Assembly (NCBI RefSeq): GCF_002776525.5
Contig: NC_045443.1
Coordinates: forward strand, 40,120,035 to 40,184,034
Source: Piliocolobus tephrosceles
Taxonomy: Eukaryota > Chordata > Mammalia > Primates > Cercopithecidae
Direction: 5' to 3'
Length of the DNA: 64,000 bases
Below are positions 12,001 through 22,673 of the stretch, in pieces. Position 1 is the first letter of the stretch; each line of letters starts with the position of its first letter. Under the pieces are notes generated by a model. It ran no database searches. It worked only from the letters and a program-made list of their open reading frames with translations, and was not told where the DNA came from. The translations under genes and the position numbers were made by a program.

Positions 12001-13066
12001 ACCCCATTCCCGACTTTTAATATGAAGGGAGGGAAGGAGGGGAAGAGAGACAAAAGAAGGGAGAAAAGGAAATCAAATGAAGCAGCCACTACTTGACAGC
12101 AGCTTTTTTTGACAGGTTGTATTCTCAATCCTTGTGTGACCAAATCTTTCAATTTGCTGAAAGAAACCAGAAATTCAGATATTTACCATATTTTATTATT
12201 TTTAAAAGATATTATTTTTCATATTTTAACAACTCTGAAATCAGAGTGTGCCTTATAAATGGTGACATCTTAGATTAAATGAAATTAAGGATGCAAAATT
12301 TTCCGTTTTAAAATCACAAAACATTACTTGGTTCGAGCAATACATTCTTGTTGTCTTGATTAATAATTTCCCAACTGAGACCTTTAACCTGGGCATTTTC
12401 TCACAACACCTTCCTTATATAAGCTCCATCGTACACTGTTTTTCTATTATATTGTACTCAACAATTAAAATGCTAAAAGATGAATACTGTGCAGAATGGC
12501 CCAGTCATTATCTGTAGTTTACTTAAGAAAAGTATTAAGTAGAAGACAAAAAAAAAAATCTCATTATTCTTAACTTTTGGACAGCATACAGTATGTGTCA
12601 AATGGTATATATTGCACATATACAGATGCCTAGTCTTTGATTTTAGTTTTAACTCTAAGAAACAAAAAAGACGAAAAGAAATTAAAAGAAAATAAGAAGG
12701 AAGGGAAAATATCATCAAGGTGCCTTTGTCTAGCATTCACATCTTTGACTGGTGAATACAGTCCTAGTTTATTCTCAGTCTATTTTCCTTTGAGGATTAT
12801 GTAAACTGTCCCTTTATAGCCTTTACCAGATGTTAAGAAATTACATAAATGAAACTATATATAAATAAATTCCTCTATGCTAGGAAAGTGAGTAATTGGG
12901 AGAAGTTGAAGTGTATTTTAGCTATTCCAAGATTTAAGGGGAAGAATCCAAAACCTACATAATGTTCATTCTACTTAGGACAAAGAAGCCCAAGAAATGC
13001 AATTTTCTATAAGGGGAAAGAACTGTTGTTGCTTCTTTGCCTCTCTCTCCTTTTCATCGTGAGGTC
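12001..13066. other. Unassigned stretch
   Basis: A purine-rich tract at 12023-12075 and an A run near 12549-12559 are the only patterns I see. No gene or repeat can be named. Confidence 0.5.
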
Positions 13067-13068
13067 TA

Positions 13069-13120
<52 letters not shown>

Positions 13121-13135
13121 CTTTATGTTCTAGGC
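13067..13135 (-). mobile_element. ATT microsatellite grown from an L1 3' tail
   Basis: About 17 uninterrupted ATT units (13068-13119) run directly into 'ACTTTATGTTCTAGG', which is the reverse complement of the very 3' end of a young L1 (normally 'actttaagttctaggg'). The element is truncated after some 20 bp of L1 body, so the microsatellite is its expanded A-rich tail on the minus strand. Confidence 0.65.
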
Positions 13136-14009
13136 AGGAAATACTAGTTGAGCTCTAGCCGATGTGTTGTGCTTAGAAAAGAAATGCAAATACCTGTTAT
13201 TACCTTCTTAAATACAGGCAACAGCTTCATAGTTCTACTTCATATGAAAGAATAAGCTGTTCTAACTGCCATTTTGATCTCGTGATGTGTTTAATAAAAA
13301 ACACAGAGCAGTAAATGGCTGTGTTTGGTTCATGTGTTGACATAAATCAATTTATAAACTCTAGGTTGCATTTAATGTGTATTTCAAATTTTGCAAATAG
13401 CACGCCGAGAACACTTCAAACATTACAGCTTTTATTTCACACATTAATGTCAACAATGAGCTTTGATGTTTTATGATGTTAAATCACCTCTAAGTCCTTA
13501 ATTTATCAGAGAGCCATCTAGAAGCACATTTATTATAGAAGCTGCAGAAACATATCTGAGAATGATTTATTGACTAGCAACTTCTACTTTCTAAATTTAA
13601 ATGTGGAAGAATATAAAAAGTAAAGATTAAAATATTCTATTTAGTATACACATTTTAAACATAAATATATTTCTTTAGAAACCAGAATTTTAAGGAATGA
13701 TGATATTTTAAGTTTTAAGAAAGTACAACTGTTAAAATGGTTACATTTTAAGCAATATTTTTAATGTAAATATGAAGGATGACATAGGATTAAGTATTTT
13801 AGTTCATGAATTTAAGTATACTCTTCAAACATGGTGTCTATAGACCATGAAAGAAGAATTTCAGGGATAATGGAAACTCTATTGTTGTACAGCAAAGAGA
13901 AAATTAGACAAGACTAGGACTTCAGTTAACAGAATTGAAATATAGTGCCTATGTTTAATATAGCATGGAGTTTAAATTCTAGAATTTGGAGTGTGTGATA
14001 TGTCTAAAT
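13136..14009. other. Unassigned AT-rich stretch
   Basis: No gene, repeat or regulatory pattern is recognised. Long AT-rich runs dominate 13600-13800. Confidence 0.5.
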
Positions 14010-14215
14010 TCAAAGCTTACCTTTGCTATTCAGTTGATATGTAACCTTCAGTAGTCCTTACCTGTCTCAGAGTCATTTTTCTCATCTAGAAAAGAAAGGA
14101 AATGCTATTTAATTCACAGAGTTATTGTGAAATTAAATAAAATAACAGCTATGATCTTTTAGTACCTGGTTATCACATAGTAACTCATCAACAGTTGTGG
14201 TTCAGTTATTAATTC
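14010..14215 (+). repeat. MIR SINE
   Basis: The order of blocks fits MIR nearly end to end: 'GTAACCTTCAGTAGTCCTTACC', 'CTCAGAGTCATTTTTCTCATC', 'CACAGAGTTATTGTGAAATTAAAT' and a final 'ATCACATAGTAACTCATCA'. It is diverged but complete enough to be sure of orientation. Confidence 0.8.
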
Positions 14216-14644
14216 AATAAATAAGTATGTAGCATTTGCTTTGTGGAAGATAAACAGAAGGTAGTCTTTTATTTTGAGAGGCTCAGGATCTGGAAGAGAA
14301 AAAGATATAAATACATAATTAGAATAAAATGTTCAGAAGTATGGACAAAGTATAAAGGCCACAGAGGACTCCACTTGGCCCTCAAACTTCAAAGCTACTT
14401 GAGGCAGCCGGGGTCAATACCAGGGTCTTAAAGGCAACTGAGAGTCCATCTCAGGAAAATCTGTAGATACTCATGGGGATCCAAGGGAGTTAGAAGAGGA
14501 AATTGCCAATGAGATAATATGTGTGAGGTCTTAAACTCATGGGCCTTATATAAAAGTGAGTGGTTCAAAAAGATGGAAGCCACCCCAGGTTAATCATGCC
14601 AAGATCCTATTATTAGATGGTATGTTTCTTAAACAAAGTGGTAG

Positions 14645-15035
14645 TACAGGAATTATTGTTTCATTTGTGTCAAGTCAGCAGATATTTATGAGTACCTATT
14701 ATGTGCTAGTCTAGGATCTCACAATACAATGGTAGACAAAATGCATAATTCCTGCCCTTGGGAACCTTAAAATATAGTGAGACAGATCAACATTAATTTG
14801 ATTTGAACCTTTTTAATATCTTCAAAGGAGAAACAATTGACACCATGAGGATTTGACCTAATTAGATTGATTTGACCTAGTTAGAATCCTGTAGAAGTGG
14901 CAGTGGAACTGAGATCTAAAAGATGAGTCATGTTTAACTCAGGATAAAGGGGAGGGAAGAGATTTCCACACAGAGACACTAAGGTAAAAAGGCCCTATCA
15001 AAGAAAGAGCTGAGGCTTTAAGAATCAGCTGCAGT
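14645..15035 (-). mobile_element. L2 LINE 3' region
   Basis: 'ATATTTATGAGTACCTATTATGTGC' followed by 'ATTCCTGCCCTTGGGAACCTT' is the reverse complement of the L2 3' end. The match continues weakly through 'AGATCTAAAAGATGAGTCATG' and 'GAGATTTCCACACAGAG' to about 15030. It is an ancient, inert fragment. Confidence 0.65.
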
Positions 15036-15059
15036 GGAAATTGTAACAATACATGTGGA

Positions 15060-15665
15060 AATAAACAAAGACCAACCAAATGAGAACAATCCAAGGCTAT
15101 TTATTCCAAGATTGCTGTAGCAAGGGAGACAGCCACCATCACTTGCATCTTGGCAGAGACTCAAAGGCAGGAAGAGGTGTGGGAAAACTTTAGAGTGGAA
15201 AAAAAGAAGAAGAAGAAGAAGAAGAAGGCTTGAAGTATGCCCTGATTGGAGAATGTTGGTTTGGGGAAGCTGTAGGTGGACTCATTAGACATGGAACATT
15301 TTATGTGATTGCTTAAGGCTTTCTCTAACTGTAAGTGTGGACAAAAATGAGGGAAGCTGTCAGTTATGAATCAAGTTATGCCCAAGTTATGTCAAATTAT
15401 GCATCAAGTTATGCCCATTTTTGGCCTATTGTTACAAGGGTTATTACTGGCTTCCTGGAATGGTAACTACAGATAGAAATTGGACTTCCTACAATTCTGA
15501 CTGATAGTTGGGCTGGTTACTATAGATAATGGGTTGATTTCCTGGGCTGTGTGCTGCAGTTTGTGGGTCAGTCTTATTGTTATATATGGTTTGGCCATTA
15601 TCTGTTTGTGTATTTAGTCTCTCAAACCTATTCCTTGTCAAAAAAATAAGCCAAATCAAAATGAA
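15060..15665. mobile_element. Possible old LTR fragment with an inner GAA tract
   Basis: The block 'GGCTATTTATTCCAAGATTGC' with 'AGCAAGGGAGACAGCCACC' has the feel of an LTR retrotransposon terminal region, but I cannot name the family. A GAA tract (about 15204-15228) and two copies of 'ATCAAGTTATGCCCA' (about 15369 and 15403) lie inside. No target duplication was found. Confidence 0.35.
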
Positions 15666-17019
15666 TTTCATATCAATATGGATCTATGAATCAGCAGAAG
15701 TACAGGAAGGAATAATTAATCAACTTTAAGGAAGGAATAATTTAATCAACTACTTCTATGTTGATACGGTGAAACAAAAACATAAGAACGTATAGTACTT
15801 TGTACCCAGGGAGAAAAAAAAATTTCATTTTTTTCTTCTGTCTACTTTGTTTTTCATGAATTAGTTTATTAATGAAAAATTGAGGGAAAACTATTTTTAA
15901 AATAACACCATATATTAGGTACTAAAAGCAACTTATAACTGCTGCATCCTGCCTTAAATTTAATTCAATAATGAAATTCTTTTCTACACAGGATTTTTTT
16001 TTTTTTGTTCTACACAGTGATGATTGCTGGAATATTTTGCACATAATTTTAAAGCATACAGCTTTCTTCCACACTCATCCCCCAAACCTACCAGCACACA
16101 GATTTTCAACTTGTTGCTGAGTTCTGTTTTAACATTTCTGGAATGAAAATAAAAATTCAACACAGGATAATTTTAGACATTTCTTTTGGATGGATTTATT
16201 CTTTGAGGTATCTGTTTCCCTGGGGCTAGACTTTTTTAGACATCCCTTTTTTAGCCTTCCCTCTGCACTTTCTCATGAAGGTTTTTCCATATGGTTCCCA
16301 GGTTGGTCCTGTGGTCTTTAATCTCTCAGCTGTGGAGTTACATCCACGAGAAACTACCTATCCCATACATGTCATTTTTCAGTGCATTCTTTTCTAAGAA
16401 AAGTTCAAGAAATTTTATAAACAGAATCATTTGCCTTTTTTTTTTTTTTTTTTTACTTTTTAAAGAATTGAATGACTATGTTTGAATGATTGTGTTCTTA
16501 ACAAAGACATTCCTTGGATCTTAGCCAGCTAAAATCTCAATTCCATCTAAAAGTATTGAAATGATTAGCAGGGAAAAATCATTATGATGATAAAATCTTT
16601 CAATTTTAAAACTCATTCAAACATATCATTAAAGATAAAAATAAAATTTCTAACATTCATTATGAGTTTTGTCTTATTGGGTGGTAAGTGAAAAAATAGT
16701 TTCTCGAGCCTGAACTACTATTTGAGGTACACAATTTATAACCATGTTCTTGCTGCTTCTGTATAGTATATGGGAAGAATAAATTCCACACCAACTCTAG
16801 GTTGGCACAAACAGAATTAGGTTTGAGCTCCCCAAGGAACAAATTCTCAATGCTATGGAGATGAATTAACTCATGCACTATCCTTTCCTTGACTCTAGAA
16901 AATGATTCTTTATTTTCTTCCATTGGAAATACTTGATCCTTAAAGAAAAATGGTGTGTATTCATCTGTTCTGACACTGCTGTAATCTAGCACGACTTTGT
17001 TCTCCAAGCCTTTGCTGTC
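15666..17019. other. Unassigned stretch with T runs
   Basis: This stretch contains a 13-T run flanked by 10-bp direct repeats (15982-16017, reported as a finding) and a 19-T run at 16436-16454. The 122-codon minus frame at 16660-17028 shows no domain I recognise. Confidence 0.45.
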
Positions 17020-17283
17020 CCCACTCATCCTTCAGTTCCTAGCTCAGGAACCGTCTCCTCCATCATGGTTTCCCTGACTTCTCCCATTTCCCAAGTGAGG
17101 CATTCAGAGAGTCCTGTGCTTACCTTTGGAGTAGCACTTACATCCTGCTCCCTAACTGTCTGTGGAATCATCTGTCTTCGTTGTCTTTGAGCTCCCTGGG
17201 GGCAGGGACTGCAGCTGTTATCTGGGTACATACAGCACCAAATAACAACGCCTATGGCATGACAGATATTCAATAAATGCCTG
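17020..17283 (+). mobile_element. L2 LINE 3' end
   Basis: The text contains 'GAGCTCCCTGGGGGCAGGGACTG', a hallmark of L2, and finishes with 'ATATTCAATAAATGCCTG', the normal L2 3' terminal wording. The MaLR LTR begins about 20 bp further on. Confidence 0.8.
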
Positions 17284-17302
17284 TGTAAGAAAGAAAAAAA
17301 AA

Positions 17303-17613
17303 AGACATACCCAAGACTGAGTAATTTATAAAGGAAAGAGTTTTAATTGATTCACAGTTCTACAGGGCTGGGGAGGCCCCAAAATCATGGCAGAAAGTGA
17401 ATGAGAAGCAAAGTCACGTCTTACATGGCAGGAGACAAGAGAATGTGTTCAGGGGAACTCCCATTTATAAAACCATCAGATCTTGTGAGACTTATTCACT
17501 ACCATGAGAACAGTATGAAACCACCACTATCATTCACCTTGTCCTGCCCTTGACATGTGGGTATTATTACAATTCGAGGTAAAATTTGGGTGGGACAGAG
17601 CCAAACCATATCA
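17303..17613 (-). mobile_element. MaLR solo LTR (THE1/MST-like), nearly complete
   Basis: Read on the minus strand, it starts 'TGATATGGTTTGGCT' (plus 17613 backwards) and passes 'ATAAGTCTCACAAGATCTGAT' and 'AAGACGTGACTTTGC'. It runs to the 'AATTACTCAGTCTTGGG' block at about 17306. This is the standard THE1/MST LTR order. About 25 bp of its 3' end are replaced by an A-rich run. No internal sequence is present, so it is a solo or fragmentary LTR. Confidence 0.85.
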
Positions 17614-18134
17614 AATGGTGTTCTTTCTGCAGCAATCTACAAAATTTACTGAAGGGCCACAATTAGGGATCAAATATAAGCTCTACCATGTAAATTTTGT
17701 AAGAATATTCCCCAGACACAATTGACTCTTCATAAACCAACTCTTCTCCTTCCTCACCCTGTCCTTCATCCTTGCACGTAAAATATTTATAAACCCATAT
17801 GTATCTGCATACTGTTCTGCATAATATATTCTTCTAATATATTAAAAGAAATGTCCCTCTTCAAGTCAAAGGCCAGATCTCTTCCATGTGAATGAGGCTC
17901 CACTCCCTCTGTGTTCTCAAGGACCTCAGTCCATTGCTGATTTCTTCTAGTTTGTGCTTCTTCAACTTTTCCCACTCTAGAGGATCCTTCCCATGAGATT
18001 TCAACAAGAATTAGTGTTCCCATGTTTACTTTTTAAAAATCAATCCTGGTCCTACATCATTCTGTTACTAACCCTATTCTACTTCACAACCACATTTTTA
18101 ACAGGCACTTCTTCGTGTACTCAAAAAAGAAAAA

Positions 18135-18300
18135 TTCCTTGAGTCTCTGCTATGTACCAGGTACTATTTAAGACACTCAGTGAAAAAAGCTAACAGAAAT
18201 CCCTGCCATAGAAAGAAAAATAAAAAGAAAAGAAAATGAAAAATGGACCAAGGTGAGTAGTGGGCAGTGGTTGATGGAGAATTTAAAGTGCAGTTTAAAT
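18135..18300 (-). mobile_element. L2 LINE 3'-end fragment
   Basis: 'CTGCTATGTACCAGGTACTATTTAAG' and 'AACAGAAATCCCTGCC' are the reverse complement of the L2 3' end. The copy is short and diverged. Confidence 0.5.
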
Positions 18301-18567
18301 AAACTGATAAAATAAGGCCTCCCTGAAAGGAAAATTTCTCGTTCCTTTCTATTTTCCTTTGAATTTTCTGTTTCCTTATGTTTTCCTGAATTGCCGGGAC
18401 CAAGGGTTGAATTGTACATATTCCCCACTTTATGACACAGTATAATTGGTAATCTTTGCTTCTATTGCTCTTGGTTTATTTCATTTTGTTTTTTTTATCT
18501 TTTTGTTCCTGATCCTCTATTCCCCCCAAAATAGACTCACTATGGTGTTTTTGGGATGGATCCTTGG

Positions 18568-18606
18568 ATGTGTATGTGTGTATGTAAGAGAAAGAGAGAG
18601 AGATAG
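18568..18606. repeat. GT/GA simple repeat
   Basis: 'TGTATGTGTGTATGT' is followed directly by an AGAG-rich tract. Low-complexity sequence; the open frames on both strands across it are artefacts of composition. Confidence 0.7.
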
Positions 18607-18739
18607 GGAGGAATGGGATAAGGGAGACTATATCTATAATAATTGCTTTGTGTACTTGTTTTAAATTATCATCCATGATTTTCTGCTATGGAGTGCTTTC
18701 TGTTTATAAAATTTGTTGTAAGATGTTGCATACAATATA

Positions 18740-19240
18740 TATACATATGTATAATTTAAATAATAATGATATATTAAACATCCATGAACCCACCTTTTGA
18801 TTTAAGACACAGAGAATTAGCAGGAATTAGAAGTGCATGTACTCCTTCTCAAATTCATGCCATTTTTCTCCTCAACAGAGGGAACCACTATTCTGAAGTT
18901 AATATTAATAATTTCCTAATTTTCTTTGCAGACCTGGGTAAACCTGTGAATATACAAAATATATTGTTTAGTCTTGCCTGCTTTTGAAATTTATATAAAT
19001 GGACACAAAGCATACATATTCTTGTGTCACATTTTAACCCAAGGTTAAAAAAAGATAATATCCTATATTGTCTTCATGAAGTTTTATATTATCAGATTCT
19101 ACTAATAATCTATGTCTATAACTTATCTTCAATTAAGTTTTGTGTACAGTGAAAGATAAGGGTGGACATTTATTGTTTTCTTAGATGGAAATCCAGATGT
19201 TCTAGCACCTTTGTGGAAAGCATTCCAGTCAGAAGATATT
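18740..19240 (-). mobile_element. L1M LINE 3' UTR and ORF2 pieces
   Basis: 'GGGAACCACTATTCTGAAGTT' through 'TTGTTTAGTCTTGCCTGC' and 'AATTTATATAAATGGACAC' match the reverse complement of an old L1M 3' region. After a gap, 'TTCAATTAAGTTTTGTGTACAG' and 'GAAATCCAGATGTTCTAGCACC' match ORF2 further upstream. A deletion therefore separates the two pieces. It is not coding. Confidence 0.6.
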
Positions 19241-20599
19241 AAGGAGAGATATAACAACACGAATTGACCTAAAAAATTTATGACTAACTTAAAAAAGAAG
19301 CAGGATCATACTTTTAGGTCTTAGCATATGACAGAATAAGTTCTCTGAATAAATTTACCAATGGAAAAAAAAATATGCTGGATAAAATATCTTTTAAAAT
19401 GTTTTACGTTAAATGCTTTGCTGAATTAGCAGGAAGAGAAAACTTCAGACACCAAAAATAAAGTAAAAGAAGACCCATGTAAGATAATTAAATATCAAAG
19501 ATTGCTCTTGCCCCAAGGGTTTCAGCTGAGCTCAGGAAATCTTAAGCTTCTACATTGCTAGCTGGAAAGGTAAAAGGACTAAAGTGATAAGGATGATGAC
19601 CCTTCCAGGGTTTGGATTCTAACTGGCAGCCTCCACATAAAACTGGGGCCCAAAAGAACGATATACTCAGTATCAGAAATAAACCAACTGTCCAGAAGAT
19701 ATAGTGAGGAAAATTACAATTTTAGACTTAAATGCTGTCAAGAGGATAATAAAAATTCTCCTTTAGAATTCATAGCCAGAAGGCAGCCTTCAAATGAGTT
19801 TATGACCTAAATTAATACTACCTGTGTGGTCTGTGAAAGCTCAGAATTAAAATTTACTTTAGAGTCATTTCAGTTTGGTTTAAAGCCAAGTTGCTGAAGC
19901 AAAAGTGAATTATATTTAGAGGAAACAAAATTTCTTATGTTTAAGAAGTTCTACAAAAATGAACAGTTTACACCCCAAAATGACAAAACACACAAGGAAA
20001 TAAGTCACCGAGAGTGACAGACAATAGAAAAGAGCAAAGGGTATCTGACTCTCAAATATTAAATATAGAAATTATGAGACACAACTGTATATAATATGCT
20101 GAAAAATCAAAGGGAAAGTTTGCAAATATGAGCAATAACAAAGGCTCTAAAATTAGAAGGCCAACAAAATATGGAAGTAAGTTATTATACAGAATTTTCA
20201 GTCATTTATAGAGATAATTTTGCTGAGATTATTTCTTTACTAATTGAGTAAGCAGACTATTTGTCCAAACTGAAGAGTGTGACATTTCTTATATGAACAC
20301 ATAGTTCCTTTGTAGAAATAGTTAATGATTTGGCACTTTTGCAAATACTCACTGTAATTTTGTGTTAGGCATCTGCTTGTTGGAGTTTATAAAAAATGTA
20401 CCCCCTTTGTCTAGGACAGGATCCACTACAAGAAGTGTCTATCATAGCTCAATTTAATAATGATTGATTGGACACCTACTATGTTCTGGCAGTATGAATT
20501 TGTCTAGAAAACAATGAAAGAAAATAAAAGGTTACTAAAAGTCCTATCTCAAATATCTAAATTTTTAAAAATTGCTATATTGACACCTAAATTATCTTA
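19241..20599. other. Largely unassigned; possible old L1M 5' material
   Basis: Between about 19960 and 20170 the text ('GACAATAGAAAAGAGC', 'ATAATATGCTGAAAAATC') vaguely resembles the 5' part of an old L1M in plus orientation. The pyrimidine-poor stretch before it is not recognised. At about 20440-20520 a degraded L2/MIR 3' end may be present. Confidence 0.3.
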
Positions 20600-20908
20600 A
20601 AAATTGCCTATAGTGGCCGGGTGCGGTGGCTCACACCTGTAATCCCAGCACTTTGGGAGGCCAAGGAGGGTGGATCACCTGAGGTCAGGAGTTCGAGACC
20701 AGCCTGACCAACATGGAGAAACCTCATCTCTATTAAAGATACAAAATTAGCCAGGTGTGGTGGCACATGCCTGTAATCCCAGCTACTCAGGAGGCTGAGG
20801 CAGGAGAGTTGCTTGAACCCAGGAGGTTGCAGCGAGCAGAGATTACGCCATTGCACTCCAGCCTGGGCAACAAGAGCAAAACTTTCAAAAAAAAAAATTG
20901 CCTATAGT
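20600..20908 (+). mobile_element. AluS-type SINE with target-site duplication
   Basis: A full-length dimeric Alu runs from 20615 ('GGCCGGGTGCGGTGGCTCAC') to its A tail at about 20897. The 15-bp duplication 'AAAATTGCCTATAGT' sits just before it (20600-20614) and is repeated after the tail (to about 20908). This proves a target-primed insertion. The frame predicted on its minus strand (20608-20856) is the usual Alu-derived artefact. Confidence 0.95.
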
Positions 20909-21599
20909 TTCTACATTGTTCATAGGCATAGATCATATATAACATCTAATATTAGAATATACAATATTGATTAAGTTTCAAAGGTTATGAAGATAAATAG
21001 TTATATTTGTATCTTGTCAATAGAAGTATTCAACAGTTTTGTTAGATTATTATACTACGGTTTTCCAAAGGTTTATTATTTTTAGTAAAGAATACTAAAA
21101 TCTGCTAAAAGGTACATATCAGATTGAAACATACAATTTTATCCAAAGCTTAGTATGTGATTCCTAAAATATTCTTAAAAAGAGAACTTTATGTTAACCT
21201 CTTTCTCCCTAAACTGATGAGCATCTTTTAATGGTTGTTTGAGTAGTACATATTGTATATGTTCATATTTAATATAATTAGAGATATCCAAAGCATTAAT
21301 ATATACCAATTTGTATTCAAAGAATTCTTAAAATTTACAATACTCAACTAGGTAGAAGCAATAGTTGGATATGGCAAGTGGAATGGCAACAAAATAAATA
21401 TACCCGAGAATTTTATAGATGAATGGGATATTAGAAATCAGAGGTAACATTTTTTCTCATCTAAATAATAACCCAAGTGGGGATCTCCAGGCATATAGCC
21501 TTAAGAAACTACTTTTGTTCTGTTGTTATTGTTAGCGTTTTGCTTGGTTGGATCTTTAATTTCCTCAGAAGTTTCTGATAAATTTCCAAGTTACAATTA
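20909..21599. other. Unassigned AT-rich stretch
   Basis: No gene or nameable repeat is seen. Confidence 0.5.
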
Positions 21600-21745
21600 T
21601 TGACTTATTTTACAGAAAGAAATAAAGGCTGAGAGAAGAGGAGAGAGGCAAGGCAAATTCAGAGTTATTGAGCACCTACATTGAACTAACTGCGGTCAGT
21701 CTTACAGTTCTCTTTACATACCATTTATCAACGATGTGACGTAAA
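21600..21745 (-). repeat. MIR SINE fragment
   Basis: 'ACAGAAAGAAATAAAGGCTGAGAGA' resembles the reverse complement of the MIR core. 'TTATTGAGCACCTACATTG' and 'CTCTTTACATACCATTTATC' are the reverse complement of its 3' part. Confidence 0.6.
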
Positions 21746-21908
21746 TTCTTTTTGCCTTTGCTTTCTTTTTCACTTTCTTTTTTCTTTTGAAAATGACACT
21801 AAATTTGTAATATAATGCATGCTGTTTTTAAGATTTTAATCTTTCAAAATAATGTAATTAGAATAGTATTTATTATCTTGCATTCCCCACCCTGAATAAA
21901 CACTTAAC

Positions 21909-22046
21909 ATTTCAACAAACCACCTTTTGACCATCTATTCATGTATATAGTCCCATATAGATAAATTTATGGAATTGTTTTTACATCAGATCAAACCATA
22001 AATGCAATTCTCTAACATAAATTTTTTAGTCAAAAATGTGTCAGAT
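21909..22046 (+). repeat. Left arm of a 138-bp inverted repeat
   Basis: This arm pairs with the reverse complement of 22536-22673. By eye I count about 12 differences in 138 positions (around 91% identity), spread evenly, with sharp loss of similarity at both ends. The spacer of about 490 bp contains the TTTTA array and a truncated Alu. The arms are not a repeat family that I can name. Confidence 0.85.
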
Positions 22047-22124
22047 ATGTCAAAAATCGATTATTGAATTGAATAGATGTGCCATGTATGACTTTGCCAG
22101 TCCAGCTGAATGGAAATTTCAAAT

Positions 22125-22233
22125 TTATTTTATTTTATTTTATTTTATTTTATTTTATTTTATTTTATTTNNNNNNNNNNTTTATTTTATTTTATTTTAT
22201 TTTATTTTATTTTATTTTATTTTATTTTATTTT
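22125..22233. repeat. TTTTA pentanucleotide array with a 10-N gap
   Basis: TTTTA units run from about 22125 to 22170, then ten N (22171-22180), then more units to 22233. The array is the expanded A-rich tail of the minus-strand Alu that follows. Because the assembly has a gap inside it, the true length and motif purity are unknown. The two frames that read across the N run are meaningless. Confidence 0.95.
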
Positions 22234-22438
22234 GCTTTTGAGATGCAGTCTCGCTCTGTCACCCAGGCTGGAGTGCAGTGGTGCTATCTCCGCTCAATGC
22301 AAGCTCCGCCTCCCGGATTCACACTATTCTCCTGCCTCAGCCTCCCAAGTAGCTGGGACTACAGGCACCCACCACCACGCCCAGCTAATTTGTTGTTGTT
22401 GTTGTTGTTGTTTGTATTTTTAGTAGAGTTGGGGTTTA
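22234..22438 (-). mobile_element. Truncated Alu with inner GTT repeat
   Basis: Reverse-complement Alu text starts with 'GAGATGCAGTCTCGCTCTG' and stops abruptly at 'GTAGAGTTGGGGTTT', so about one third of the element (its 5' part) is missing. A GTT microsatellite (22391-22413) replaces the middle A-rich linker. No target duplication flanks it. The right junction therefore looks rearranged rather than a normal insertion end. Confidence 0.9.
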
Positions 22439-22535
22439 AACTTTTTTAAGTCTAAAAAAATATATATGATTACCACTCTTTGTGCATACTCTATAATGAA
22501 AGGTCAAGGGTCAACCTTCATCTTAAGATCTAGAG

Positions 22536-22673
22536 ATCTGACACATTTTTGACTGAAAAAATTATGTTAGAGAACTGCATTTATGGTTCGATCTCAGGTA
22601 AAAATAATTCCATAAATTTATCTATACGTGACTATATACATGAATAGATGGCCAAAAGATGGTTTGTTGAAAT
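22536..22673 (-). repeat. Right arm of the 138-bp inverted repeat
   Basis: Reverse complement of 21909-22046 with about 12 mismatches. The outer flanks (before 21909 and after 22673) and inner flanks show no similarity, so the arm borders are sharp. Confidence 0.85.

Noticed and set aside
16660..17273. Two adjoining minus-strand frames (122 and 82 codons) as a possible two-exon gene
   Set aside because: The right frame is antisense to an L2 3' end, and neither shows a domain or clear splice sites.
17281..17302. A-rich run before the MaLR LTR as a poly(A) tail of a processed pseudogene
   Set aside because: It sits between an L2 3' end and the truncated edge of the LTR; no spliced gene sequence precedes it.
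22036..22449. Two overlapping frames of 137 and 114 codons with Phe-Ile-Leu-Tyr repeats
   Set aside because: They translate the TTTTA array, cross the N gap and end in Alu sequence; no real protein is implied.
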